This document shows positions 25,531 to 34,242 of a DNA stretch of 38,274 nucleotides, piece after piece. The DNA is from Trichocoleus sp. FACHB-46 (GTDB lineage Bacteria; Cyanobacteriota; Cyanobacteriia; FACHB-46), in contig NZ_JACJOD010000084.1 of assembly GCF_014695385.1 (NCBI RefSeq), positions 1-38,274 on the forward strand. The letters are read 5' to 3'. The notes beneath the pieces are model-generated. The model made no database searches. It saw only the letters and a list, made by a program, of their open reading frames with translations, and was not told the DNA's origin. Numbering within the stretch: the stretch's first letter is position 1; each line of letters opens with the position of its first letter. The translations under genes were made by a program, and so were the position numbers.

Positions 25531-25674
25531 GTAGAGGATCTCCATCAAACAATTGATGCGCTTCATGCTGAATTGGAGCTTATCCAGCGTTATTGCACGC
25601 TCTACCATCAATTCTGCAAATCTTTTAGGGTGAGTCATGCTGACATCAACAAACAGGGACGCTATGACCTCTAA
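25531..25674 (+). pseudogene. C-terminal remnant of an unknown gene
   Basis: A coding-like open stretch of 47 codons (LHQTIDALHAELELIQRYC onward, ending NKQGRYDL then stop) with a stop just before it and no start codon. It is probably the tail of a lost gene. The rest of the interval 25327-25857 shows nothing else convincing. Confidence 0.35.
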
Positions 25675-25857
25675 TCATGGCAGAACCTCCTAGCCTCTAA
25701 AACTGCCGCAGGTATAGTTGGAAGGGCGATCGCACTCCCATGAGTTGAATTCCCACTCAATCTATCCCAGCAGCTAAGTAGGGTATTGTTTGGGAACACT
25801 TCCAAAATAGGTTTCAGCAGTGTTTCCTATCTCCAGTCACAGGCAAAATCAAAAACG

Positions 25858-26955
25858 ATGCTGAACCAAGCTTCTGACCGGCTCCAGCAAAATGCTCCAA
25901 GAATCATGCAGATATGGGAAAAACGAGCGCGGGATGAAGTCAGTGCCTCCATCCATCAAGACTCTCTAGTCTTGCAAAATTCGTTACCCCTTTACTTAGG
26001 CCAATTGAGTGATGAACTCTCAACCACAATCCACAGAACCCCTGGCCGCATTGCATCTGACGAAGTAGAGAGCACTCGGATTCGCAAGCTGCATGGACAC
26101 GAACGGGCGGGGTACGCAGACTACTCCATGAGTCAGCTAATTTTTGAGTATCACATCCTCCGTCAAGTTATTTTTCAGGTTATAGAGGAAGAAGCGCCTT
26201 TAGAGGTATGGGAACGAGACATCATTATTGGCTCTATTGAACAAGCCGTTAATGACGCTGCGACTCAGTTTTCCCAGACGCTGCGAGATATTCAAGAGCT
26301 GTTTATGGTGACGCTAACCCACGACCTCAAAAATCCCATCAATGTCGTCAAGATGGGAACCCAACTAATGCTGCGTCGCCTTGAGCGGGGAGATGCCCAC
26401 ATTGATGTGGCAGCGAGAATGATCACTGCGACCGAGCGCCTTGATGCAATGATTCAAGACCTCTTAGATGCGAGTCGGGTGCGAGCCGGAGAACCTCTAA
26501 AGCTGGAATTGGAAGCCTGTGATTTGGACGGGCTCGTCCAGGAGATAGTAGAGGATTTGACTTTCACTTATGGGGAACGGTTTGTGCTCGTCTCTGATGG
26601 TGAAGTCAAGAGCCATTGCAGCCCTAAACAAATTCGACGGGTGATTGAAAACTTAGCGACTAATGCCGTAAAGTATGGGGCTGCTGATACCCCCATCACA
26701 CTGACGCTCCTGCAAAGTGAAACCCAGATTAGCTTGACCCTTCATAATAAAGGCAATCCCATTGCCCTAGACGAGCAATCCATCCTGTTTCAACAGTTTC
26801 GCCGCACCCTGGACGTCGGTGAGCAAAGCGGATGGGGGCTAGGACTATTTTTAGCCAAGAGTATTGTTGAGGCCCATCAGGGAACGCTTGAGGTTGAGAG
26901 TGCAGAGGGTAAAGGGACCAGTTTTATCATTCAGTTGCCTAAACTTCCCCGCTAG
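25858..26955 (+). CDS. Sensor histidine kinase with RsbR-like N-terminal domain
   Basis: A 365-aa soluble kinase. Residues about 8-140 match the RsbRD-type all-helical sensor (IMQIWEKRARDEV; YSMSQLIFEYHILRQVIF), a domain seen in stress-response regulators. HisKA follows with His155 (LTHDLKNPINVV), then HATPase with IENLATNAVKYG and SGWGLGLFLAKSIVEAH. There is no transmembrane segment or receiver. ATG at 25858 begins where homology-like sequence begins; an upstream TTG at 25786 adds 24 dubious residues. The single-domain receiver at 27201 lies downstream on the same strand and is a plausible partner, with 245 bp between. Confidence 0.88.
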   Translation: MLNQASDRLQQNAPRIMQIWEKRARDEVSASIHQDSLVLQNSLPLYLGQLSDELSTTIHRTPGRIASDEVESTRIRKLHGHERAGYADYSMSQLIFEYHILRQVIFQVIEEEAPLEVWERDIIIGSIEQAVNDAATQFSQTLRDIQELFMVTLTHDLKNPINVVKMGTQLMLRRLERGDAHIDVAARMITATERLDAMIQDLLDASRVRAGEPLKLELEACDLDGLVQEIVEDLTFTYGERFVLVSDGEVKSHCSPKQIRRVIENLATNAVKYGAADTPITLTLLQSETQISLTLHNKGNPIALDEQSILFQQFRRTLDVGEQSGWGLGLFLAKSIVEAHQGTLEVESAEGKGTSFIIQLPKLPR

Positions 26956-27200
26956 GAGGCTCAAGGGAGCGATCGCTTCCAAAGAAGGTGACATGACCGA
27001 CGCAGGGCATCGGCAAGCACTAAGGTTGGCGTATCTAGATGTAACAGGAAAATCTTAATTTTTTCCTATTGAGAAACAAGAAGCTCATAGGTCTCGCTCT
27101 AGAATTCTCATGTAACTGATGAGTTCCCTCGATTTGTCCGATAGGAGTCTAGGGAACTATAAGTAGCTCTTACGCTGAACAACGGGTGGACCAGGGCTCA

Positions 27201-27662
27201 ATGTCAAAACTCAGGAATCGCTGCTTGCTGGTTGTGGATGATGATGCGGATACTCGGCTTCTACTTGCAATGGCACTTGAATCCGAGGGAGCAGAAGTTC
27301 TGACAGCCGCTTCGGCAAAGGAAGCTCTTGACTTGTTAGCCTGGCGCAAGCCAGACGCACTCCTCTGTGACCTTGGGCTACCTGAAGTGAATGGTTGTCA
27401 ACTTCTCCAGGCAATCAGAACTAAAAAGGCCAGAGTTTGGCAACGAATTCCAGCCATTGCTGTCACGGCTTACGACAGCAAGCAAGTTCAGCCAGAAGCA
27501 CTGGCAGCTGGATTTCAACTGCTTTTCACCAAACCAATCGATTTGGATGGGCTGACTGCCGCGATCGCAGAGCTAACTCAATCTAAAGTCTGTGATTTGA
27601 TACATTCGAAAGCGGTCTCAGCGTTAGGGACAGAACACTCAGGGGCAGTGGAGAACGCTTAG
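27201..27662 (+). CDS. Single-domain response regulator (CheY-like)
   Basis: A 153-aa receiver. Acidic pocket VVDDDAD (11-17), phospho-acceptor Asp57 (ALLCDLGLPE), Thr in AVTAYD, Lys in LFTKPID. A short unstructured C-terminal tail follows, with no output domain. ATG at 27201 is preferred to a GTG at 27186. It probably shuttles phosphate or controls another protein directly, and could serve the RsbR-like kinase upstream. A perfect 13-bp hairpin lies about 160 bp downstream. Confidence 0.9.
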   Translation: MSKLRNRCLLVVDDDADTRLLLAMALESEGAEVLTAASAKEALDLLAWRKPDALLCDLGLPEVNGCQLLQAIRTKKARVWQRIPAIAVTAYDSKQVQPEALAAGFQLLFTKPIDLDGLTAAIAELTQSKVCDLIHSKAVSALGTEHSGAVENA

Positions 27663-27820
27663 AAGAGAGTGGAAGACGAATCTAAAGGAAATATTAAGTC
27701 TAGTGGCATCAAAAAAGTTTAACGGTAGCTTAACGTAGCGTATAGCGTTGAAACTTTACGCCCCTTAAAACGGGGTCAGCTCTTATAAAGGCCCTGACCA
27801 TAAACTTTACGGAATACTTT

Positions 27821-27856
27821 ACAAAGTGCCAACTCTAAAAAGGGTTGGCACTTTGT
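27821..27856. terminator. Perfect 13-bp inverted repeat, probable terminator
   Basis: ACAAAGTGCCAAC (27821-27833) and GTTGGCACTTTGT (27844-27856) with a 10-nt loop. No long T tract follows. It could terminate from either side or be a protein-binding palindrome. Just upstream are a CCCC/GGGG hairpin near 27760 and a GGTCAG/CTGACC pair. Confidence 0.6.
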
Positions 27857-27951
27857 AATTGAGAGGCAATTCTGGTTCGCACTGTAGCGCTGATCCAGAA
27901 GAATCGACGGGAAGCGATCTCGGCACACTAAAACAGCTTTGCCAGTTTGAC

Positions 27952-28143
27952 CTAATGGACCTCACGCAAGGCATCAAGAACCGCCTTCAAATTCTGCTGT
28001 TCCTCGTACCACTGAAACACTGCCGCGATTGTCTCAGGTTGAATGCTGGAGTAATTCTTGGCCATGTCTTCCTGACTCCATCCCGCTTCAATTAAAGTCA
28101 GGACAAACCACGCAGATGCGATCGCACCACTAGCTTTAGGCTT
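27952..28143 (-). pseudogene. Remnant of a small gene with a DUF433-like pattern
   Basis: A minus-strand open frame of 63 codons bounded by a stop directly upstream and with no initiation codon. It reads IASAWFVLTLIEAGWSQEDM, then AKNYSSIQPETIAAVFQWYE, then EEQQNLKAVLDALREVH. The segment resembles the helical core of DUF433 antitoxin-like proteins, but I am not certain. It shares a stretch with the remnant at 22441-22672. Confidence 0.45.
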
Positions 28144-28157
28144 TTAAGCAACGCAAG

Positions 28158-28298
28158 CAGGCTGTGGCAAAGCCTGACTCGACCCCTGACACCACAACTT
28201 CGAACGAGCATGTAGGGTAAACCACAGCCTGAGAACGAACTTTCACTCTCCTTAAACGGTGAAAGTAGCCCGCTTTAGGCGGTTGAACAGAAAGTTCG
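28158..28298. other. Dense inverted-repeat region with competing hairpins
   Basis: CAGGCTGTGG (28158-28167) pairs with CCACAGCCTG (28222-28231). CGAACTTTC (28236-28244) can pair with GAAAGTTCG (28290-28298), while the overlapping CTTTCAC (28240-28246) can pair with GTGAAAG (28259-28265). A CCGC/GCGG hairpin lies near 28270-28282. The alternatives are mutually exclusive, as in an attenuator or structured RNA. Confidence 0.4.
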
Positions 28299-28320
28299 CC
28301 CTTGTCACAGTTTGGGCGAT

Positions 28321-28764
28321 TCAGATAGGATGGACCCCTTGAGCTGCACTCCTGGTGAGTTCAGCGATCGTGGCCAGTAACTCATCAATATTGACGGGTT
28401 TGACCAAGAACTTTTGAAACCCGAATGATACTGCCCCTTGACTGTCACTAGGTGCGGCAAGTCGAGTACTATACCCAGTTACCGCGATCGCTGGAATTAC
28501 CTTGGATGAACCCGACTGAAGGTTTCTAACCAGGTCGAGCAGAGCATAACCGTTGCCATCGGGTAACTTGAGGTCTGTAATTAGAATATCTGGAAAAAAC
28601 TCTTTCATCGTCTTGAGAGCTGTTTCCACTGTAATTGCTGTAGCGACTGTTGCTCCCGACTGAGTTAAAAACAAATCAAACAGCTCTAACGTTTCAAGAT
28701 TATCGTCAACCACGAGAACTGAGATGCCACTCAAGAGGAGCCTCATGTCTGGCTCTTGACTCAT
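28321..28764 (-). CDS. Single-domain response regulator (CheY-like)
   Basis: A 147-aa receiver with VLVVDDN (17-23), phospho-acceptor Asp64 (DILITDLKLPDG), Thr in AVTGYS and Lys in FLVKPVN; no output domain. It follows the small unknown gene and the CheB-CheR kinase on the same strand (556 nt from stop to stop of the unknown gene and receiver), so it may be transcribed with them. It is a candidate phosphate acceptor for that kinase. Start ATG at 28764. Confidence 0.9.
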   Translation of the reverse strand: MSQEPDMRLLLSGISVLVVDDNLETLELFDLFLTQSGATVATAITVETALKTMKEFFPDILITDLKLPDGNGYALLDLVRNLQSGSSKVIPAIAVTGYSTRLAAPSDSQGAVSFGFQKFLVKPVNIDELLATIAELTRSAAQGVHPI

Positions 28765-28856
28765 AGTATTTTGTATGTCAGTTATACGAGTTACAAAGCT
28801 GAGGTGTATGCATGACCTTAGTTGAAGATGCTTGTGAAGTGGAGGATGGGTGACCC

Positions 28857-29117
28857 TTAAGTCACTGAGGGTTCCCAGTTACTCACGGGATCGATGTGAT
28901 TCAAAAATTGGATGTTTTTGTCCTTAGCGAGATCCAAGGCAAATCTCAGAGCACTTTCGTAATCTTTCTGAGTGGAGAGAAACCGCCCGCCACCCGAGTA
29001 ACCTGCCGACCCCACGTGTAAGGTAATCGCTTGCCCTTCGACATAAATCGAGTAAAGGTCTCCATTTGTTAGGTGGGGATTCATAATTTGGTGACCTGCT
29101 GAGAGGAAGAGCTTCAT
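28857..29117 (-). CDS. Small unknown protein
   Basis: An 86-aa protein, not recognised. It has a strand-rich middle (GDLYSIYVEGQAITLHVGSA) with a glycine-rich loop (YSGGGRFLS) and a helical end (YESALRFALDLAKDKNI). No signal peptide or membrane segment. ATG at 29117 has a weak GGAATGCGAG upstream. It sits between the CheB-CheR kinase and the receiver on the same strand, so it may be a small accessory of that pathway. Confidence 0.55.
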   Translation of the reverse strand: MKLFLSAGHQIMNPHLTNGDLYSIYVEGQAITLHVGSAGYSGGGRFLSTQKDYESALRFALDLAKDKNIQFLNHIDPVSNWEPSVT

Positions 29118-29230
29118 TATGCTCGCATTCCAAAGCAGCTTCGACTCTATTTAGACAGAGCAGTACTGCTTCTGGTCCAGGACTAAAAGGCGAGCCGCCG
29201 CCAACTCGATGAGCTTAACTGTGCCTCTAA

Positions 29231-32200
29231 TCACCTTGCCTCACTAGATGACATCGATTGATCTCCCACTCGTCCAGCCAAACTTGCCACCATCGAGATC
29301 AATTGGGTCGAGTCCACAGGTTTCGCTAAATGCATTTGAAACCCAGCATCGATCGCCTGTTGCCGCTCTCGGTCGCTGACATAGGCAGTAATGGCGGCTG
29401 CCGGAATCTGGCCTCCAGTGACTGTATCCAGCTCTCTCACCTGACGAATCAGGGAAAGCCCATCTTCCTCTGGCATGCCAATGTCTGATAGGAGTACATC
29501 ATATCCGCTAGGGTAGGCAACTAGAACCGAGATTGCCTCTCTGACCGAAGTCACTCCCACGACTTGTGCCCCCACGCCTTCCAACAGGTATTTCATTAAG
29601 TCAAGAATATCTACTTCGTCATCCACGACCAAAACGTGTAAGCCTGCCAGCAAAAGAACTTCCTGGTTTATAGCGGCTGAAGGCTCCGCGACTGTCGGTT
29701 CTGAGTAGCTCGACGAAGTCAATTCCAAGGGCATCAGACGTGCTTCAGGTGATGTTACTGGGTTCCCGAAAGGAATCGTCGTTTGCAGAGGGAACCTCAC
29801 AATCATCGTGGTTCCTTGTCCTTTGCCGGAGCTCTCGGCTTGCACTGTGCCGCCATGCAACTCTACAATATGGCGAACAATGGCCAGGCCCAAACCTAGC
29901 CCCTGACTACCTTTAGTTGTGCTGGCATCTCCTTGACGAAAGCGCTCAAAAACGTAGGGTAGCAATTCTGCCTCAATGCCCTGTCCCGTATCGCTGACTT
30001 GAATCTCGGCATGAGTCTGCACAGGTGCTAACTTAATTTCTACCTGTCCACCAGAGGGCGTAAACTTGATGGCGTTCGCTAGCAAATTCCACAGCACTTG
30101 CTGCAAGCGCCCGCGATCGCCCACAATAGTGGCAGCTTTTAGCTGCGACACGATTTGAATCGCTTTCCCCTCTGCGGTAAGTTGAACAGATTCGATCGCC
30201 CCACCCACGACAGAGGCCAGATCCAGTGACTGGGTGTTGAGGTGCAGTTTGCCGCTAGTAATCCGCGAAATATCCAGCATGTCCTCAATCAGTTGAGATT
30301 GGGCTCGCGCGCTTCGCTCTATCACTTCTAGGGCACGAGTGACGGTTGACTGGTCTAGCTGGCGATTGCGAAGAACTTGCGCCCAACCCAGCATGGTATT
30401 TAGGGGGTTGCGGAGTTCATGGGAAAGGTTAGATAAAAATTCATCTTTCGCTCGGTTCGCAGCCTCTGCTTCTTGACGGGCAGACTGTTCCTGGTTCAGG
30501 AGCTGAGATCGCTCGGCTTCAAACTGCTTACGCTCGGTAATATCTTCAACCGACAGCAAAATTTGTTGAGCTTCCCCGTCTTGAACAATCTTCCAACCAT
30601 TGAGCAACATGACTTTGGGCCCAATCCGCTCAAAATCATGCTTCACTTCAAAGTTCTGAAGACTCGTATCATTAATCAGAATATCTTCCAGGAGCGCTTG
30701 CAATCCGGGGATGTTCCAGTGACCGTTGCCCAAATCAAACAGCAGCACTTGGACAGTTTTGGGGGGCACCATCTGAAACGTTTTATAGAACGCTCGGTTG
30801 GCTTGGGTTACCCGAAAATCAGATTCCAGCACGAGCAGCGGCACTTGCACTGTTTCTACAATTGCTTCTGCATAATTCCGGGCTGCTTCTAGCGTGGAGG
30901 CACTGCGCTTCAGGGCATCAATATCGAGCAATACCAACACTACGCCGTCGATCTGATTTTCAGTCGTGCGATACGGACGAATCCGCAGCATGTACCAATG
31001 ATCTTCCTGGGTTTGCACTTCCAGTTCCTTGACGCTGAGCGTCTCCAGCACTTCTAAAATCAGCTGGTCTAAGTCTGGAACCTGGAGGTTGGTTCTAATA
31101 TCACTCAACGGTCGTCCCGTGTCGGTGGGAATAAAGTTGAATAATCGCTGTGCCATGGGCGTGAAGCGACGAACCCGTAAGTCGTGAGTCAACATCAAAA
31201 TCGGGATGTTGATGCTCGCCAACAAATTGGTCAGATCGTTGTTGACCTGGTGCATTTCTGCATTGCGGCTTCGGAGTTCTTCATTCGTGGTACTAAGTTC
31301 TTCATTCGTGGCTTGAATTTCTTCTTTGGCCGTTTCTAACTCTTCGTTGGTGCTTTGCAACTCCTCATTGCTCGACAAAATTTCTTCATTGGCAACTTTG
31401 AGGTCTTGATTGGTATGCTCCTGCTCTTGAATGATGGCCTGCAAATACTCTTGAGTGGCGGCTCGTTCCTGATTCGCCGCGTCTAGCTCTTGCCTGAGTC
31501 GTGCATTCTCCTGCTCTAGCGCTCCCTGGGGAATATCTGAATTGACGGAATTCGGTGGGCTAGCGGGTGGTGCGTCTTCAAAGAGGACTAAAAAGCGGCG
31601 TTCTTCCGTAATCGGCACCTTGAAGGGAATCACTTGAAGATTGACTACTCTGGAGCGATCGCCTTCTTCTAAGCGGAGTCCATTTCTGGTGATGGGCATC
31701 TCCTGTCGTTGCGCTTGGTAAACCGCAGCCCGGAGTTCGACCAGCAAACCGTCCCTCACTAAGTTAAAGAGGTTGAGGTTCACAACGCCAGAGACGAGTT
31801 TCAAGTAGCGATCCACCTCTCCTCGGAGTTGCAGCACCTGCATCTTATGATCGAGCACGGCTCCCACAGGAGCGTAATGATTGGCAATCAGATGATCGAC
31901 CTTTTGATCGAGGTCAAACTCCTCTGTCGGCGCGGGCAGAGGTGGGCGACCTGCTAAAACTTGGCTAGTGCGATCGCTGACCTTCGCAATCGGATGGCGA
32001 CTGGGGGCAAACGAAAGTGGGGAACGAGTTGCAGCTGGCTTCCTAGTATAAAGTTTGTGTTTTTTCTCGACCAAAGTAAACAGGTCTGAAGCTTGACCCG
32101 TGCTCTCTGAGTTACCGAGGAGTAGAAAGCCAGTCGGGTTAAGGCTGTAATGAAAAATGGGCATAATTTGCTTTTGCAGCGCATCTCCCAAATAGATCAG

Positions 32201-33505
32201 CACATTGCGGCAGCTCACCAGATCGAGATTACAGAATGGCGGATCGCTGCCCAAATTTTGATGGGCAAACACACAGAGTTCACGCACAGCCTTACTAATT
32301 TGAAATCTGTCTCCCTCCAAAGCATAGAAAAAGCGACAACGACGCGCGGCTGACACGTCCACCATCTGGTTTTCTGTATAGATGCCTGCTCTGGCTTTGT
32401 CGATCGCCACATCGCTGATATCAGTGGCAAAAATCTGGATCGGGGGTTGGATATTTTGATCTGCCAAAAACTCTAACAAGCAGATGGCGATCGAATAAAC
32501 TTCTTCACCTGTCGAACAGCCCGCGATCCAGATCCGAATCGACCTGTCGTTAGACTTGTTTTGTGTAATCGTTGGAAAAACTTGCTTTTTTAGGAGTTCG
32601 AAGGCTTCCGGATCGCGGAAAAAGCTGGTGACGTGGATTAATATTTCTTCGTACAGTGCCTTGATTTCAGCTGGATGCACTTGCAGGTACGTGACATAGT
32701 CCTCCAACCGTTCCAGCTTATACAACAGCATGCGTCGCTGAATCCGCCGATCAACCGTGTTTGTCTTGTAGCGGCTAAAATCAACACCTGTTTTGGATTG
32801 CAACAGGGCAAAAATTGTCGTTAGGGCATCAGTGGGTGGGGGTGATAACTCCGTCAAAATGGGTGGCATGAGGCGAGCCATGATCGGGTTGCGGCTCAAG
32901 TTTGCTAGTTCCTCAGCAATTTTGGCAGGCGGTAGCACAAAATCGACATTCCCCGTAGCCACGGCTGTGTTGGGCATACTGTCAAATTGGGCCGTGTCTT
33001 CACACTGAGCAAAGGTGATGCCACCCGCTGCCTTAATGGCTTTTAATCCCAGAGAACCGTCGCCATCGCCTCCCGACAACACAACAGCGATCGCCTTATG
33101 TCCGCGATCCGCTGCCAACGAGGCAAAAAAGGCATCTCCTGGCATATATTTACCCAACACTTTCTCACGGGGCGATAGTTGCAGCACCCCTTCAGAGAGA
33201 ACCATTTTGGTGTTGGGTGGAATCACATAAACCTGGTTTGGCTCGACGGTTGTGCCGTCCTGTACTTCGTGGACTGGCAGCTGTGTCGTTCTAGCCAGAA
33301 TCTCGGTCAGCAAACTCTCATGATCTGGAGCTAAATGCTGAATCAGCACAAATGCCATCCCCGTGTCGGTGGGTAGATGGCTCAGCAATTGGGTAAAGGC
33401 TGCTAAACCTCCTGCAGAGGCTGCAACTCCCACGATGGGAAAGGCTGCCTCGATCTCCTCTCCAGTCAGTTCAAACGTCGGTTGCTCAGAAGAGTCAGGA
33501 GACAT
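29231..33505 (-). CDS. CheB-CheR-PAS-histidine kinase-receiver fusion
   Basis: A 1424-aa fusion. CheB-like methylesterase (about 20-210) has the catalytic triad candidates Ser30 (AASAGG), His57 (IQHLAP) and Asp149 (SGGDGDGS). CheR-like methyltransferase (about 225-490) has the N-terminal RRIQRRMLLY region, HVTSFFRDPEAF and the SAM-binding IWIAGCSTGEEVYS. A long coiled coil with NEELQSTNEELETAKEE repeats (about 650-740) leads to PAS domains, HisKA with His1029 (LSHELRNPLN), HATPase (NLLANAIKFTPSGG; GLGLGLAIV) and a receiver with Asp1341 (DVLLSDIGMPE). Such fusions are known in many bacteria and are thought to act as complex sensors, not classic chemotaxis adaptation enzymes. The ATG at 33505 has no clear ribosome binding site. 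All active sites look intact. The chemoreceptor at 34243 lies upstream in the opposite direction. Confidence 0.93.
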   Translation of the reverse strand: MSPDSSEQPTFELTGEEIEAAFPIVGVAASAGGLAAFTQLLSHLPTDTGMAFVLIQHLAPDHESLLTEILARTTQLPVHEVQDGTTVEPNQVYVIPPNTKMVLSEGVLQLSPREKVLGKYMPGDAFFASLAADRGHKAIAVVLSGGDGDGSLGLKAIKAAGGITFAQCEDTAQFDSMPNTAVATGNVDFVLPPAKIAEELANLSRNPIMARLMPPILTELSPPPTDALTTIFALLQSKTGVDFSRYKTNTVDRRIQRRMLLYKLERLEDYVTYLQVHPAEIKALYEEILIHVTSFFRDPEAFELLKKQVFPTITQNKSNDRSIRIWIAGCSTGEEVYSIAICLLEFLADQNIQPPIQIFATDISDVAIDKARAGIYTENQMVDVSAARRCRFFYALEGDRFQISKAVRELCVFAHQNLGSDPPFCNLDLVSCRNVLIYLGDALQKQIMPIFHYSLNPTGFLLLGNSESTGQASDLFTLVEKKHKLYTRKPAATRSPLSFAPSRHPIAKVSDRTSQVLAGRPPLPAPTEEFDLDQKVDHLIANHYAPVGAVLDHKMQVLQLRGEVDRYLKLVSGVVNLNLFNLVRDGLLVELRAAVYQAQRQEMPITRNGLRLEEGDRSRVVNLQVIPFKVPITEERRFLVLFEDAPPASPPNSVNSDIPQGALEQENARLRQELDAANQERAATQEYLQAIIQEQEHTNQDLKVANEEILSSNEELQSTNEELETAKEEIQATNEELSTTNEELRSRNAEMHQVNNDLTNLLASINIPILMLTHDLRVRRFTPMAQRLFNFIPTDTGRPLSDIRTNLQVPDLDQLILEVLETLSVKELEVQTQEDHWYMLRIRPYRTTENQIDGVVLVLLDIDALKRSASTLEAARNYAEAIVETVQVPLLVLESDFRVTQANRAFYKTFQMVPPKTVQVLLFDLGNGHWNIPGLQALLEDILINDTSLQNFEVKHDFERIGPKVMLLNGWKIVQDGEAQQILLSVEDITERKQFEAERSQLLNQEQSARQEAEAANRAKDEFLSNLSHELRNPLNTMLGWAQVLRNRQLDQSTVTRALEVIERSARAQSQLIEDMLDISRITSGKLHLNTQSLDLASVVGGAIESVQLTAEGKAIQIVSQLKAATIVGDRGRLQQVLWNLLANAIKFTPSGGQVEIKLAPVQTHAEIQVSDTGQGIEAELLPYVFERFRQGDASTTKGSQGLGLGLAIVRHIVELHGGTVQAESSGKGQGTTMIVRFPLQTTIPFGNPVTSPEARLMPLELTSSSYSEPTVAEPSAAINQEVLLLAGLHVLVVDDEVDILDLMKYLLEGVGAQVVGVTSVREAISVLVAYPSGYDVLLSDIGMPEEDGLSLIRQVRELDTVTGGQIPAAAITAYVSDRERQQAIDAGFQMHLAKPVDSTQLISMVASLAGRVGDQSMSSSEAR

Positions 33506-34242
33506 AAGTTAAGTTGAGCACCTCAGTATCGCAGCTATCATTTTTACAATCAGCCGCTGTACTCATACTCTAAGACGCCTGACTAGATCCTGCCGAATTT
33601 ATTGTATTTTGCATGAAAGATGTAATATAGCCTTCCCCATCACACCCTCAATGGTGGAGAGGCGATCGCCCTTCCAAGTTTTTAGCCTCGCTGCTGCCTT
33701 CCCCTGCCTCACCTCGTTGTAACCTTAAGGATTAGCTTTAGCGGATAGCGACTATCGTTGATGGAACTGAGCATAAGTAGCGCGGCATAGAACCTAGGCT
33801 CCAAAGTCATTGAGATGAATCTGCTGGCTTTGGAGCCTGCCGATCATCATCCAGCGGAGCGTTTGTGGGTAGCGAACATCGCGCCACCGAATTTCACGTT
33901 GACGCAGAAATTGAGACAGGGCATAAAGACGGGAAGCCGAAAACATGGATTTGACTGATTTGTGTGGTGACCACGAGAGCGTAAGTCTCATCTCGTTCCC
34001 CTCCCAGCTTCTGTTTCAGCCTGCTTCCGTTTTGTCAGTCAAGCAGGTGTCTAAACACCTCATCAGAAGTATTCCTCTTCTGTCACTCCTGCTAGAGAAT
34101 CGGTAAAAGCTCTCAAGTTTGTTGGGCACTGCTTAGATAAATTGGTGGAAACACTGTTGCAACAGCACTGCTATTTATCGTTTCTCAAGAGTTGCAGAAG
34201 CGTGAATAATGCCTCTGCTCTTTTAGAAATCTCGCAAAAATT
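33506..34242. promoter_or_regulatory. Divergent intergenic region between the CheB-CheR kinase and chemoreceptor
   Basis: About 740 bp separating two outward-facing genes. It contains a HIP1-type palindrome near 33660 and a possible 65-codon minus-strand gene at 33794-33991. Otherwise I see no repeats or RNA gene. Confidence 0.4.
33794..33991 (-). CDS. Possible small basic protein, unknown
   Basis: 65 codons from an ATG at 33991, or 50 from the internal MFSASRLYALSQF. It is rich in Arg, Gln and Trp (FLRQREIRWRDVRYPQTLRW) with no recognised motif. Composition is compatible with coding but there is no clear ribosome binding site. It lies alone between two large divergent genes; it may be spurious. 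Confidence 0.3.
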   Translation of the reverse strand: MRLTLSWSPHKSVKSMFSASRLYALSQFLRQREIRWRDVRYPQTLRWMMIGRLQSQQIHLNDFGA

